A DNA stretch of 64,000 nt from NCBI GenBank assembly GCA_039000515.1, contig JBCFYV010000012.1, positions 129,652,652 through 129,716,651 of the forward strand. Direction: 5' to 3'. The notes under the pieces were generated by a model. That model worked only from the letters and a program-made list of their open reading frames with translations, was not told the DNA's origin and made no database searches. Shown piece by piece: positions 1 through 10,501 of the stretch. The stretch is from Timema cristinae (lineage: Eukaryota > Arthropoda > Insecta > Phasmatodea > Timematidae). The position numbers and the translations under genes are program-made. Within the stretch, counting starts at the first letter, position 1. Each line of letters begins with the position of its first letter.

Positions 1-13
1 TGTTGGCTGGAAA

Positions 14-162
14 ATACTCTCCCTCCTGTCTCCTTACACTCTCCCTCTTGTCTCCTTACACTCTCCCTCCTGTCTCCTTACACTCTCCCTCTTGTCTCCT
101 TACACTCTCTCTTCTCTCTCCTTACACTCTCCCTCCTGTCTCCTTACACTCTCCCTCCTGTC
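14..162. repeat. 22-bp CT-rich minisatellite
   Basis: About seven imperfect copies of a 22-base unit built on actctccctcctgtctcctt. It probably continues left of the window. No coding signal. Confidence 0.85.
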
Positions 163-354
163 TTTATTTAGTCTAAAGAGCAAACTTGAAAACATTCTCA
201 AAGAGCTAAGACGTATTTTCATTTCACTGCTTGGTTCACTTGTTCACATACTGGTCTGCACAACTTAACTTCTAGGTACAGCGTTCAAGCTCGTTTAGAA
301 AATAAGTTTTATGCCAGAACTAAACTAAACCACGCGCTTTTATTCTCAAAATTC

Positions 355-2190
355 TTAATGTTCCTCTATTTCACATATTATTCTACAACATTTAACCACG
401 TCTTATATGGCTTACTCCTTCATTTTGCTCCACACACTCTACCTTCATATATTTGCCTCGCCATTCGATCCACACTCATCCTCTCAATATACCCAAACCA
501 ATATAGCATTCACATTGTCCATTTACACACCAACCACGTCCTCACAAGCATCCCTTGTACACTTATCTATAAAAACATTAAACAACCATTGAGACATAAC
601 ATAGCCTTGTCTAAAACCCTGTTCAATGCCAAACCAATCACTGAATGCTCCATCCACCCTACCACAAGCTTTACTTCGATCCTGCACTGCTATAATTGTA
701 TTTACTAACCATGCATCCACACAATACTCTCTAAGAACATTCCAGAGCATAATCCTATTCACCCGATCGTACGCTTTCTCCAGATCAACGAGTGCACAAT
801 ACACTTTCTTCCTTACTGCCATATAATTGTTACTCACTTGTTGCAATGCAAACATCTGGTCCCTCCAAGCTCTACCTGACATGAAACCACATTGCACACT
901 CCAAATCTTTCCCACAGTTTTTTCATGCATTCTCTCAATTAAAACTCTCCCCAAAACTTTTCCTGGAACACTCAACAAATTAATTGTCCTATAATTGAAC
1001 AACTACATAATCCGTCAATTAATAACGTGCATTCACACTTAAGCATTTCACTTGTGCCCCCACTTACACCTGCAGTTTACTATTATTTAACATTTTCATA
1101 CCTTTCAACACCTTAGCCTCGTTAATTCTTTCACTCATCATATTATTTTTCCCTATTTTCTGTTACTTCCTCCACATTTTCGCCGTACAATTGCTAAAAA
1201 TACTCTCTCGATCGTTTTCTTATACCATTTTCATCCCAGATAAACTCACCGCGTTTATTATGAATGTCTTGCACTCATTGTTTCATTCTCTTTACCCACA
1301 TACAGAATGGCTTATTATTTCCTTCAAAATCATTCTGCATTCTTTCTTATTCTTTTAATCTCATTTGCGCCTTACTCTCATTTACTACTTTCTTTGCATT
1401 CATCTTCTTTATCTTTGTATAAATGTCCCACAACTTCTATGTTCTGCTTCACTCTTCACAGCAATCATTCGTTTGACCGCTTCTTTCTTTTCTCTCACAG
1501 CTTCTTTCATCTGTTCATTCCCCCAGGCCTCTCTTTTTAAGTTTCTCACCACCACGTATCCCCACACATCTTTCGCGAACTCAACTACAACTTCTTTTAT
1601 TCTGTTCCAAGACTTTCATATCATTAGCCTTTATTTCTACGTTCCATTCACGCTCTCATACTTTAACTCTTACTGCTTCATACTCTTGCACTGCTTCCTC
1701 ACAGAACTCCTACCTAGTTCAACTACTGAGATCACATTCAGCTCCACGCACAGCCCTGGTATTCTTTACCAAACCTCTCAGTCTCTCATCATACGCCACA
1801 AAATCAATCATCGTTCTGGAATCTCCACTTTTCCATGTATTCAAGCGAATATGTTTGTGCTTAAACCATGTGAATGACACAATTAAACCTTTCTCTAAAC
1901 ACAGACTCACTAATTCCTTACCATTCTCATCTACCCTGTCATCACTTAACACTCTCTCTGAGATCTCTCTTTGGGTACCCACCCATCCATTCATATATTC
2001 TAACAATATAATTCTTTCACCCGGTTCACGTGCATTTAAGACTTCACTGAGCTCATTCCAAAACTCCACTCTCTTATTCTCGTCTTCCCCCTTCACCAGA
2101 GTATACCAATAACTAACATAACTCAATGAACACCTATTTTCATACGTGCCCAGGAGTTTAGATGACACCCACTCATACCTTCTCACAAAA
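355..2190 (-). pseudogene. non-LTR retrotransposon (LINE) remnant, endonuclease plus reverse transcriptase
   Basis: Read on the minus strand. The 5' part (2186-1719) resembles the end of an EEP/AP-type endonuclease, including FWNELSEVLNAREPG, YMNGWVG and TWKSGDSRTMIDFVAYDERL. A frame-broken linker follows, then reverse transcriptase from 1002 to 523 with NLLSVPGKVLGRVLIERM, CGFMSGRAWRDQ, the motif-A region VDLEKAYDRV and the motif-B region GFRQGYVMSQWLFNVF. The YADD box (motif C) and the thumb are missing: directly downstream (about 522-360) the sequence already reads as the typical LINE C-terminus (RMSVDRMARQIYEGRV, then KTWLNVVE). The copy therefore carries an internal deletion as well as stops. 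The style is common in crustacean genomes; I do not assign a clade. Confidence 0.85.
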
Positions 2191-2399
2191 GCTTAGTTGC
2201 TGGGTTTAGGAATAGACCTACTCCCTGACTGGCCCATACTCATTCATCCAGCCAGCCCTGACCACAGTGCCAGGCTACCATCACTCGTCATCAAAACATC
2301 CACAGTAGGCGACACCCATTACATTTGTAAATTGTAATTTTATTTTTGTACTTTTCCTTTTGTTGTATCTTGTATCTGAAATAAAGTGATGAGGCTAGT

Positions 2400-2862
2400 C
2401 CCCAGCCTCCCTTCTCGTTGTCAGCTCCCCTTAGTCCTCGACCTCCCTTCACGTTGTCAGCTCCCCCTAGTCCTAGGCTTCCCTTCTCGTTGTCAGCTCT
2501 CCCTAGTCCTTGGTCTCCCTTCTCGTTGTCAGCTCCCCTAGTCCTCGGCCTCCCTTCTCGTTGTCAGCTCTCCCTAGTCATTGGTCTCCCTTCTCGTTGT
2601 CAGCTCCCCTAGTCCTCGGCCTCCCTTCTCGTTGTCAGCTCCCCTGTCCTCGGCCTCCCTTCTCGTTGTCAGCTCTCCCTAGTCCTCAACCTCCCTTCAC
2701 GTTGTCAGCTCCCCCTAGTCCTCGGCCTCCCTTCTCGTTGTCTTCTCTCCCTAGTCCTCAGCCTCCCTTCTCGTTGTCAGCTCTCCCTAGTCCTTGGTCT
2801 CCCTTCTCGTTGTCAGCTCCCCCTAGTCCTCGACCTCCCTTCTCGTTGTCAGCTCTGCCTTG
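2400..2862. repeat. ~36-bp pyrimidine-rich minisatellite
   Basis: About 13 copies of a 35-37 base unit containing cctcccttctcgttgtcagc, varying in the tail (cccctagtcctc, ctccctagtcatt). The open frames across it are low-complexity Ser/Pro/Leu repeats and not genes. Confidence 0.9.
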
Positions 2863-2869
2863 TGACGGT

Positions 2870-3730
2870 ATATAAAGTTGGAGCCAGCCTATCGACACGT
2901 AGTAAACCAGAAGGTGAGGAATTAGCGGGTTGCCTAATATAGGGGATGTGTTAGCTTGCCTTTCATCGATTCTCATTTAAATCTGCAATTTTCAAGAATG
3001 TGAGTGCTCTATGTTCTAAAGAGCATTGAAGTTTGACCTTGTGGGTGAAACTAATGTTACTAGATGACAACTCGAGCTTGTATCTTCTCAAGTAATTAAA
3101 CAGTAGTCTCAATTTCACCGCGGGTGAACCGTGTGCATTCTAAATACACGTAAACACTAAATATATCAACTTTTGGAGATAGAACACTCGCATTCTCGAG
3201 TAGTGGATGATCATTTTTATAAGTGTTTATAGGTTGTGTTTGAATATTTCAAGATATGTGTATATTGTGCATGTGTTATATATATATAATGTGTGTGATT
3301 ATATGTAGCCTAGTTTTAAGTTATTGATTTACAGAACTACTGTATTAAAAAGTCAATTCCTGGAATGTGTGTAAGGTGAGAACTTGCCAGGTTTGAGTAG
3401 AAACCATTATTATTGTTTAATCAACATCCACTCGCTGTGATCTACTCACCCCATGATCGTCCTTTGTTCCTCAGCTCACCGAGAAGGTAAACACTTGTCT
3501 GATTCCACAACCACCGCCCCTCCACTAGTCATCAAGTCAGACTGTCCCATGGAGGGGGCACAGGACTGGCTTCTCATCCCACTGACTGCAGTAAATACCT
3601 CAACTGTTGGAACGGTGAGGCCCACATCCAGTCATGTGGCCCGGGAACTTTGTTCAACCCTGTCACACTGCTGTGTGATCACCCCTACAACGTGGAATGC
3701 GGGGAACACAAAGCATTACAAGGTGATCAT
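2870..3730. other. unannotated spacer
   Basis: A/T-rich at 3000-3430 with a short TA run near 3280. An open frame at 3453-3749 shows no recognisable domain or codon bias. Nothing supportable. Confidence 0.5.
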
Positions 3731-3734
3731 GAAA

Positions 3735-4368
3735 TATAACAACCCCTAATAAACCTCAACAGAACACGGTCATTTGATGATATAACAACCCCTAATAAAC
3801 CTCAACAGAACACGATCATTTGATGATATAACAACCCCTAATAAACCTCGACAGAACACGGTCATTTGATGATATAACAACCCCTAATAAACCTCGACAG
3901 AACACGGTCATTTGATGATATAACAACCCCTAATAAACCTCGACAAAACACGGTCATTTGATGATATAACAACCCCTAATAAACCTCGACAGAACACGGT
4001 CATTTGATGATATAACAACCCCTAATAAACCTCGACAGAACACGGTCATTTGATGATATAACAAGTCACTAATAAACCTCAACAGAACACGGTCATTTTA
4101 TGATATAACAAGTCACTAATAAACCTCAACAGAACACGGTCATTTGATGATATAACAAGTCACTAATAAACCTCAACAGAACACGGTCATTTGAAGATAT
4201 AACAACCCCTAATAAACCTCGACAGAACACGGTCATTTGATGATATAACAACCCATAATAAACCTCGACAGAACACGGTCATTTGATGATATAACAAGTC
4301 ACTAATAAACCTCGACAGAACACGGTCATTTGATGATATAACAACCCTTAGTAAACCTCAACAGAACA
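3735..4368. repeat. 46/47-bp minisatellite, array A
   Basis: About 14 copies of a unit containing aataaacctcgacagaacac, mostly 46 bases (aacaacccctaat variant) with some 47-base copies (aacaagtcactaat variant). Its right end abuts the truncated gag of the gypsy element at about 4370. A second array of the same family lies at 20262-20605 in the same orientation. Confidence 0.95.
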
Positions 4369-4406
4369 GAGCCGTTTCTAGAGTTAATTTGGCATCTAAT
4401 TGTAGT

Positions 4407-4859
4407 TTAAACGAGAGATTTTTTATCTATAATACCAACTACGACTCTATCTCTAATGGCTTCGTCATAAAAAGTGACAGGAAAGTTGCAATCTTGAGCA
4501 ACAGTATGAAGATCTGTAACATAATCACTTACTGACTCACCCTCAAGTTGGAATCTAGTATGGAACCGTGCTCGTTCAAAGATTATGTTTTTGGTGGGAA
4601 TAAAATGGCTGTCAAACTTCTGAAGGACTGTATCAAACTTCTTTTGATCGGCTGATGATAGCTTGAACGATAGAAATATAGTTTCAGCCTCAGAGCCCAT
4701 CAAATAAATCAAAGAATTTACCTGATCTTCTTCTGCCTCCTTTATCATACCTGAAGCACGTCTAAAACGCATAAACCGATATTTCCATGATTTCCATTCC
4801 AATGTTGATTTGAAATCGAAAGGGTCTGGAGCTGGTATTTGATACACAGGAGCCGACAT
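4407..4859 (-). pseudogene. gag: gag of a Ty3/gypsy LTR retrotransposon (truncated)
   Basis: Open for 150 codons from ATG at 4859. Features of gypsy Gag (retrotransposon gag capsid family): an N-terminal FDFKSTLEWKSWKYRFMRFR block, then FDTVLQKFDSHFIPTKNI, ERARFHTRFQLEGESVSDYV and DEAIRDRVVVGI. The zinc knuckle, protease, reverse transcriptase and integrase are absent because the element stops at about 4375, where the 46-bp minisatellite begins. A primer-binding site and an LTR lie directly upstream (4914-5049), confirming the direction. It sits against the 3' end of the Polinton major capsid gene. Not functional on its own. Confidence 0.85.
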
Positions 4860-4913
4860 AATGGAACTGGGTTCTTTTCACTTCACCTTAGTAATACTTA
4901 AATACCGCACAAT

Positions 4914-4931
4914 ATCCCACCGCTGCCACCA
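4914..4931 (-). promoter_or_regulatory. primer-binding site, tRNA-Leu type
   Basis: The plus strand reads atcccaccgctgccacca, which equals the 3' end of a eukaryotic tRNA-Leu including CCA. The minus strand is therefore a classical 18-nt primer-binding site for minus-strand DNA synthesis. It lies immediately inside the LTR and 54 bases upstream of the gag ATG. Confidence 0.85.
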
Positions 4932-5049
4932 TGTTATATTACAGCGAGAATTGTCAAATTACATTACAGTCTAACTTGGTACAAAGCGAGTTATATTCTG
5001 CCAAATACATGTTGTGAACATAACATTACAAAGACAGTCACAGATAACA
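4932..5049 (-). repeat. short 5' LTR of the gypsy element
   Basis: The stretch next to the primer-binding site starts and ends with the inverted hexamer TGTTAT/ATAACA, giving a 118-bp LTR. A 99-bp alternative (4932-5030, TGT...ACA) is also possible. Both are short for this group. No second LTR exists in the window because the 3' part of the element is missing. Confidence 0.55.
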
Positions 5050-5060
5050 AGTCCTTGGGA

Positions 5061-6398
5061 TCACACCTCTGATGTACAACTTGTTCTTGGATAGAGAGTG
5101 TAGTTCCTCACATAGCCGCAGGGCGCTATAATCACAGATGTTGTAAACTCCTCGTACACGATACAGTTGACGGTTTCGGTGAGAGCTCTGGTTAAGCTCA
5201 CTTCGATGCCCAGAGAGCCGTGCCTCGTCAAATTCCAATGCGATGTCATGTGGGTGGACATATTAGGTGTGAGATCGAAAGCCATGAGATGATATCCCTT
5301 GGGGAAGGCTTCCCGCGTGATGTCGATACCTTCGTTCATGAAATGGATACCCGTTCCAGAAAACAGTGTGTGGTAGGACATGCCATAGTGTCCGTTTGAA
5401 AATTTGGGCTGTAGCGGTTTCGACGACACTTGTTCCCTGTCCACGTACAGCGATAAATGGTTCATGCCGTAGTCTTGAAAGTTGAACGGGTTTTTGGTGG
5501 CATCTCCGTTTAACGTCGCGTTTGACACAAATCCCACGATGCACCGTTTGGGTAACTGTCCGGTGAATACGTTGTCCAGCGATTTCCCTTGCACACCCGT
5601 AAGAATAGTGAGTGTTTTTACTTCCACACGGGTGATGGGATACTTTGCGGGACTTACGTTTAATGCTTTGGCATGTGACAACACTATTGAAGGTGCTACT
5701 TTGACACGTCGCACTAGAAGGTCGGCTTCAGCGATGTGAACCTTAAAGTGAGGGAGTTCAGGGACTTCCTTAAGACAAAACCCATCTCGGGAACGAACCA
5801 ACTTGACTCTGAGTTCGGTGCCGTTCAAAAGGTATTTCTCTTGGTTAAACAAGTCACCATGTAGATACCCCAAAAGATCCAACGTCTTACTTTTTGTGGT
5901 GAGACTGCGACGGCCCTCAAATCACTTGTTGCCAGCGTTAGCCTCCTCAAAGTTTCCGGGGCTGTCTGCGAACCACAGCCCACAAGTCAAATACTTTCGT
6001 TTGGCTTCACTGTTGTAATTGAGCAGCGTCTCAATGTACGCTCTATAGACATACGTGTTTCTGGGCGGTGAGACTAATTTTTTGTTTAAAAACACATCCA
6101 CCTGTGTGAATAGCGAATGCAACCAGTTGTTGACGGGAGTGATCTGATCCATCTCTGTGAAAGCGCCACCGTTGGTTTCATGATGGGCGCCCTGATATAG
6201 AGCATGGTCTGTGAAAGATCGATATAGAACACGCCTTGTCCAGTAACGATAAATTCTATGGGTGAATCGTTGGTAAGGGAAGAGACAGGTTTGTACTGGA
6301 GCCATTTCCCACTTTTAAGACTGGTTTGAGTGGTGGTACGGAAAAAGATAAAGTTCACTGCTGGCACACTCGCAGGACTGGGGGTGCAGAAATGACAT
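5061..6398 (-). pseudogene. MCP: Polinton major capsid protein (double jelly roll), decayed
   Basis: The hexon-like major capsid protein that builds the icosahedral shell. The gene reads from ATG at 6398 to TGA at 5061, about 445 codons, close to the usual Polinton size. Family blocks as they stand: an N-terminal MSFLHPQSCEC, then SLTNDSPIEFIVTGQG, PVNNWLHSLFTQVDVFLN, NTYVYRAYIETLLNY and LDLLGYLHGDLFNQEKYLLN, with a jelly-roll tail to about 5061. Two frameshifts (one near 6340, one near 6180) and an in-frame TGA at 5922 break it. The start lies 43 bases after the stop of the preceding small gene. A TCAGTT initiator at 6402-6407 would leave a 7-nt leader. Identity is confident; function is lost. 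Confidence 0.9.
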
Positions 6399-6441
6399 TT
6401 TAACTGAAAATATCTACAGCTTTAATATTGACCCTTTTACG

Positions 6442-6813
6442 TCAGGCAAAGACAGAAGACTTACGTCGGTGCTTATTACGACGCTCTTTATAGCCTGCGC
6501 CGGTCATCAGTCTGTCGATCTTCTGCTCCACCTTGCGTTTCAGGTTAGTTCCAGCTTCGCGGACACGATACTGTAGCACCTCTTTGAAAGGACGCCGTTG
6601 ATTGGCAACGTCGAACAGCACGTCGATACCCGTATGAAGTGCCTGTTTTCCAATTGCTTTAGCGCCGATTCTCAGCAGCGGTACGACGCTTTTGAAAATA
6701 CCTCTGAAAAAACTTCATATCTCATGCCTTCGTTAATAGGGAGCACCGTGGTAGATCGAGGATATTCCTGTTCCAGCCTGGTTGACGTAGTATCTTTGGT
6801 AGGGACCATTCAT
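6442..6813 (-). pseudogene. Polinton small basic virion-type protein, decayed
   Basis: A 124-codon frame from ATG at 6813 to TGA at 6442. The N-terminus is Tyr/Gly-rich (MNGPYQRYYVNQAGTG). A hydrophobic stretch (FKSVVPLLRIGAKAIGKQAL) follows, and the C-terminus is strongly Lys/Arg-rich. This layout is the one seen in the conserved small protein encoded beside the capsid genes of Polintons and adintoviruses; its exact virion role is not settled. Two in-frame stops (TAA and TGA near codons 27 and 33) kill it. Its ATG overlaps the stop of the upstream minor capsid gene as ATGA. Confidence 0.75.
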
Positions 6814-7575
6814 GTTGAGCAGCGTTGAAAATGAAGTTTCACGCACACTTTTCCAAACTCGAGTGGTACAGGTTCACCCGTGTCTGTTCTTATATTGATT
6901 TCCAAGCTTTCAATTTCCCTTCTAAGCACGGGAATGTAGTGCAAAGGGTCTTAGCTAACTGTCTTATGTATGCCGTAGAGATAGTTTACGTTGTTGATAC
7001 CGACGATACGTAACAGCGGTGCCACAATATCACCCACGGGCTGAGGCTCGACGATATCCGTGTAGATGTACATTTGTGAGGGCAAGCCTAGTAGAATGTT
7101 GGCGGCGTACGGTGACTTTGGTACTTTGATCAGATTAGTCTGAGGATCGAAACGGAGCTGTAAACTTAGTTGGCTTGATAGAGTCAGCAGCTGTAAATTT
7201 GATGAAGAAGAGATAACGTACACTTTTTGTTGTGGTTTGTGTACTTGAATACAACTCCGGAATCCCCTTCAAACGCCTCTACGTCGTTTAGAGTTTTGAT
7301 AAATTCATTGATAGGGCTGTAGTTTCCAGGAGGGATATGATCCTTGAATATTTGTTCCCCACCGTTAGCATCCACCCAGTCGTACCATACAATATTTTGA
7401 CCCTCAGGTAGGGTGGTGAAAAAACACAGATATTGAAATTCAGCCAGAGCGACTTCCCACAGCCTTCGAGTGTAAGACGATAAGTAAGTTGCGTGGTGAA
7501 ATTTGTGAGGGTATTTTTCGGGAAATATCCCATAGGGCTGTCGCTCGGCAAAGTGATGTAAAACTGGTCCTTCAT
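6810..7575 (-). pseudogene. mCP: Polinton minor capsid (penton-like) protein, decayed
   Basis: About 255 codons from ATG at 7575 to TGA at 6810. The N-terminus DQFYITLPSDSPMGYFPKNT and the following NFTTQLTYRLTLEG are characteristic of the conserved Polinton protein assigned to the single-jelly-roll minor capsid (penton) position. The C-terminal part includes LPSQMYIYTDIVEPQPVGDI and DTGEPVPLEFGKV. Frameshifts near 7475 and 7215 and a TAA at 6951 interrupt it. Its ATG overlaps the integrase stop (ATGA), and its own stop overlaps the next ATG in the same way, so translation from a shared mRNA by termination-reinitiation is plausible. Confidence 0.85.
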
Positions 7576-8610
7576 GGTAGGGCGCTGACGTAACTGGCAG
7601 GAACCCAAGAATTAAATTTGTGGGGTAACCTTTCCACTGCACGTACACTTTATTTCTGGCACCTTTACCCTTGACACGTAGTATTTTATCAACTTTAAAT
7701 ATTTAGGGAAGATGTACGCGTTGCAATTCGGGTTCGTAAAACGTCCCCTCCACCTCCTTTACCATAAAGATCGGTGAGTCTGTAGACGACAGGTTGTCGC
7801 AACATGACACTGCTAACTTTGAAAATTTCTTCGCTCCAATTGCTTTCGTAGCCCTTTTAAACAGCATTTTGGATTTGCTAATACCTACTTTTATTTTTGG
7901 CTTACTATTCGAATTTGGACGCCTTTTGCCGTACAGATTATCTCTGACTTGAAGCAAATTAGTTTATTAAACGTTGGTAGGCGCCATCTTGATACTGGAA
8001 TGTTTTCCACCGTTGTAAGCGGTGACTAGATCTTGGAGGACATAACCAATACGTGTTATTTTTTGTAAAGTAGCGCCACATGCGTCCTTTCATAGTTCTA
8101 TTGAATCGTTCCACGATGCTTGCCTTCACTTCTGGATTATTAGTGGTGTAGTGATGCACGCCTTCTTGCTTGAGAAATATCTGGACTAGACGTGCCGTGA
8201 ACTCTGTCCCCTTGTCCGTCTGTAAACTTAGAGGTTTACGGCCACTTTGTTTGAAAATGTCCCGAAATGCATCTCTAAAGACGCTCCCCATCTTGGATGG
8301 AAGCGTCCTCGCCAATGGCCTCTTGCTAAACACGTCAATGACGGTTTGCAAGTACACTGCACCGTCGTTGTATTTTCTGAGAAATCTCATATCGTCGAGA
8401 TCAGCTTGCCAGAGATCGTCAAAGTGTGACACCACGTACTTGATGCGTGGAAACTTTTTAGTACCGGTTTGTGTAGGGTATAAGCGTCCTGCATACAAGC
8501 CATTCTCGTACTTTTTCGGGATCTTTCTTGGACGCCTTTATGAGCGACGCTGCCCCTGCAAAACCTGCAGGATGAGAAGGGTCGTAGTAGATGTCAGCTA
8601 AACGGGCCAT
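7572..8610 (-). pseudogene. INT: Polinton integrase with C-terminal chromodomain, decayed
   Basis: A retroviral-type (rve) integrase that would join element ends to host DNA. ATG at 8610, TGA at 7572, about 345 codons. N-terminal region: ADIYYDPSHPAGFAGAASL. Catalytic core: LWQADLDDM (first Asp), LQTDKGTEF (second Asp) and KASIVERFNRT (Glu, 35 residues later), so the DDE triad is visible. C-terminal: an SH3-like segment (EVEGTFYEPELQRVHLP) and a chromodomain-like KVYVQWKGYPTN. At least five frame changes disrupt it: two near 8470-8510, one after the core near 8060, and others near 7880 and 7610. Its start overlaps the upstream stop by one base (TAATG). Confidence 0.92.
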
Positions 8611-9220
8611 TAAGCTTGGAACGGCAGCCACCTGTTTTCATCCACCCTCTTCAGTTTATTCTTCTTAGGGCGTTTCGACGGTGTAAGTGGTTGTGGTACG
8701 GGCGTTGGATCTATAATGGGCACCAAACGTTTCGGATTTACAATAAATTATTTCGGAACGTTTATTTTTTGCGTGAGAAACTCTCGCCACCCTACGTTTC
8801 GCTGTGTCTTCTTGCTCTGACCAGATCGTTGACTAAATCCACCATATTTTATCCACCGAGAGGTGTATCTTGAATACTCACTTCTTCCGTTTGAGTCTCA
8901 GGAAATAATATGTTCTAGTAAAAGTTCAGCTTTTTTACGTGTCTGTGCGGGTACAGTATTAAGTACAGCAGGAATGGGAAGTACAGACACCTCAGGGGTG
9001 GTGTTGGTGCTATTTACGGCCGGTGGAGTGTGCTGAATAAAGTGCACTTGTTTGTATAAAGTCCATTTAGACTTGTCAAGTTTGAAGCGAGGATTTTTTC
9101 CATTTCCTTGTCCAACTCTGAGATTACTAGATTTGTGGCCGATGTCACTTGTTGGTGGTGTTGCTCGTAAGAGTGTAATGTTTCCGGGGACACCAATATC
9201 ATCTTTTTCGTGTGTTCCAT
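8610..9220 (-). pseudogene. conserved Polinton protein (about 200 aa), decayed
   Basis: From ATG at 9220 to TAA at 8610. The N-terminus MEHTKKMILVSPETLHSYEQ, then ISELDKEMEKIL, matches the small conserved Polinton/adintovirus protein that begins with a MxLVxPETL-type motif. The middle is Thr/Pro-rich. The C-terminal part carries IIDPTPVPQPLTPSKRPKK and ends with RWLPF, a basic, proline-rich tail. A frameshift near 9070 and several stops (for example near 8900 and 8750) break it. It overlaps the previous gene by 22 bases and the integrase by one. The biochemical role is unknown. Confidence 0.7.
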
Positions 9221-9555
9221 TTATACTTGTTGAATAAGGAAACCGAGGACTCCACTGTTAAAGGGGCTAAAAGTAAGGGCAAGAACGCTCCTCCCTTCTG
9301 AACGAGTAGTAGTCCCTTTTTCTTCCAGCACTCTCCTCGTTTGATCAGCTTGCGCAACACCTGCTTGTGAGCACGTAACTTTGTCTTCTGCGCATTTTTC
9401 AATGGCACCCGCCCTTTTAAAGTGCTGTAGACACACCCGCAAACAGAGTCAACCAGTTTATTGTCGGCCGTTTTCAGCAAGGCAAAACGTTTCTGCGGAT
9501 TCATGCGATACATCGCACGTAGCAGCGGGGCCTGCTTCAGTACTTTGGGTCTCAT
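9199..9555 (-). CDS. conserved small Polinton protein, open frame
   Basis: The only Polinton gene still open throughout: 118 codons from ATG at 9555. It is very basic (LKGRVPLKNAQKTKLRAHKQ) with a late hydrophobic segment (LLLVQKGGAFLPLLLAPL) before a basic tail. The LVQKGGxxLPxLLAPL pattern is typical of a conserved Polinton/adintovirus small virion-type protein; no enzyme activity is expected. The start lies two bases after the ATPase stop. A TATA box (9592-9599) and a TCATTT initiator (A at 9567) lie inside the end of the ATPase gene, so it may have its own promoter. The last residues may be altered by a late frameshift. Confidence 0.7.
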   Translation of the reverse strand: MRPKVLKQAPLLRAMYRMNPQKRFALLKTADNKLVDSVCGCVYSTLKGRVPLKNAQKTKLRAHKQVLRKLIKRGECWKKKGLLLVQKGGAFLPLLLAPLTVESSVSLFNKYKWNTRKR

Positions 9556-9557
9556 GG

Positions 9558-10217
9558 TTATGAAATGATCTGTAATCGGGGAGTGTCGGTGTTTTTATAG
9601 CTTTTGCGCGGTAGGTACACGCAGCACCCAACATTTGTGTGCGTTCTATATCTGAACCATTCTGGTGTACCTTGTTTGAAATCTAAAAATATAAACCGTG
9701 AGGAGTACTTGTAGCATCAGTGTAAGCCTCTTGTAAAACACGGGGATTTTCAGAACAGACTTGACGTGCAAAGTGTTGAATCTGAGCTTTATCCCTGGGA
9801 TTTTTAAAAAGCACGATATAATGTGCGTTCAAGGATAATGTCTCTTTGGCCCATGACCTGGTGGAATATATTTTGTGTAAGGTACATGACGCTAATATTT
9901 TGATGGTGGCATCCTTTGGTCAAAAGATCGACGACCACTTCGTTGGCTTCATACATCAGGTCGTCCAGGATAATCAGCTGTGGATAGTCATTACAGATGT
10001 CATCCATTTCCGGCAAACCCTTACAGAATATGACGCGGGGACTTGCCCCGTCTTGTTCGAATCCCGGTTGCCATAAAGCATAATACCATGTGATTTTATC
10101 AAATTTAACGTCACACATTGTGTCCAGGTGACGGATAAAGCCTTCTACAAAATGTGACTTTCCACAGCCGGAAGGGCCGCTTATGATGGCCGAAAATGGA
10201 TGTTTCAACTTGTCCAT
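9558..10217 (-). pseudogene. ATP: Polinton genome-packaging ATPase (A32/FtsK-HerA type), decayed
   Basis: An ATP-driven motor that would load DNA into capsids. From ATG at 10217 about 220 codons to TAA at 9558. The N-terminal 137 residues are intact: Walker A GPSGCGKS at residues 14-21, Walker B LIILDD at 81-86, and the sensor-like TQN at 114-116 in VMYLTQNIFHQ. The rest continues in two other frames: a frameshift near 9825, then KAQIQHFARQV and EAYTDATSTPHGLYF, and another near 9680 before the C-terminal KQGTPEWFRYRT. A strong promoter lies upstream (TATA 10255-10262, TCAGTC initiator). It is first in a tightly packed gene series reaching to the major capsid gene. Confidence 0.92.
9567..9599 (-). 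promoter_or_regulatory. TATA/Inr core promoter inside the ATPase 3' end
   Basis: Minus strand: TATAAAAA at 9599-9592 and a TCATTT (TCAKTY) initiator with its A at 9567, 32 nt downstream of the first T. It lies 44 nt upstream of the ATG at 9555. Confidence 0.45.
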
Positions 10218-10227
10218 AATGTTTGAG

Positions 10228-10262
10228 ACTGAGCTTATAAGCTATATGAACTTGTATTTATA
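10228..10262 (-). promoter_or_regulatory. TATA/Inr core promoter of the ATPase gene
   Basis: Minus strand: TATAAATA at 10262-10255 and TCAGTC with its A at 10230, a spacing of 32 nt, matching the arthropod initiator TCAKTY. The ATG follows at 10217, giving a leader of about 12 nt. Confidence 0.7.
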
Positions 10263-10462
10263 GGATAGGAGGGAGGTGCGGGTGTAGGCGTTAAAACACA
10301 AACATAACAGTTTTTACAATATTTATTTACAATCATGAAAAAGTATACACACAGTGAAAAGTATACTGTGAATATTTATAATATATTTATTAGCACAAAC
10401 ATAACAGCTTTTTACAATATTTATTTATACACAGTGAAAAGTATACTTAGAATATTACAATA

Positions 10463-10501
<39 letters not shown>

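Noticed and set aside
2418..2976. Low-complexity Ser/Pro/Leu proteins
   Set aside because: Translation of the ~36-bp minisatellite.
5061..10217. Polinton frameshifts as pure sequencing error
   Set aside because: In-frame substitution stops occur as well, and the nearby hAT frame of 1.8 kb has no frameshift; some indels could still be errors.
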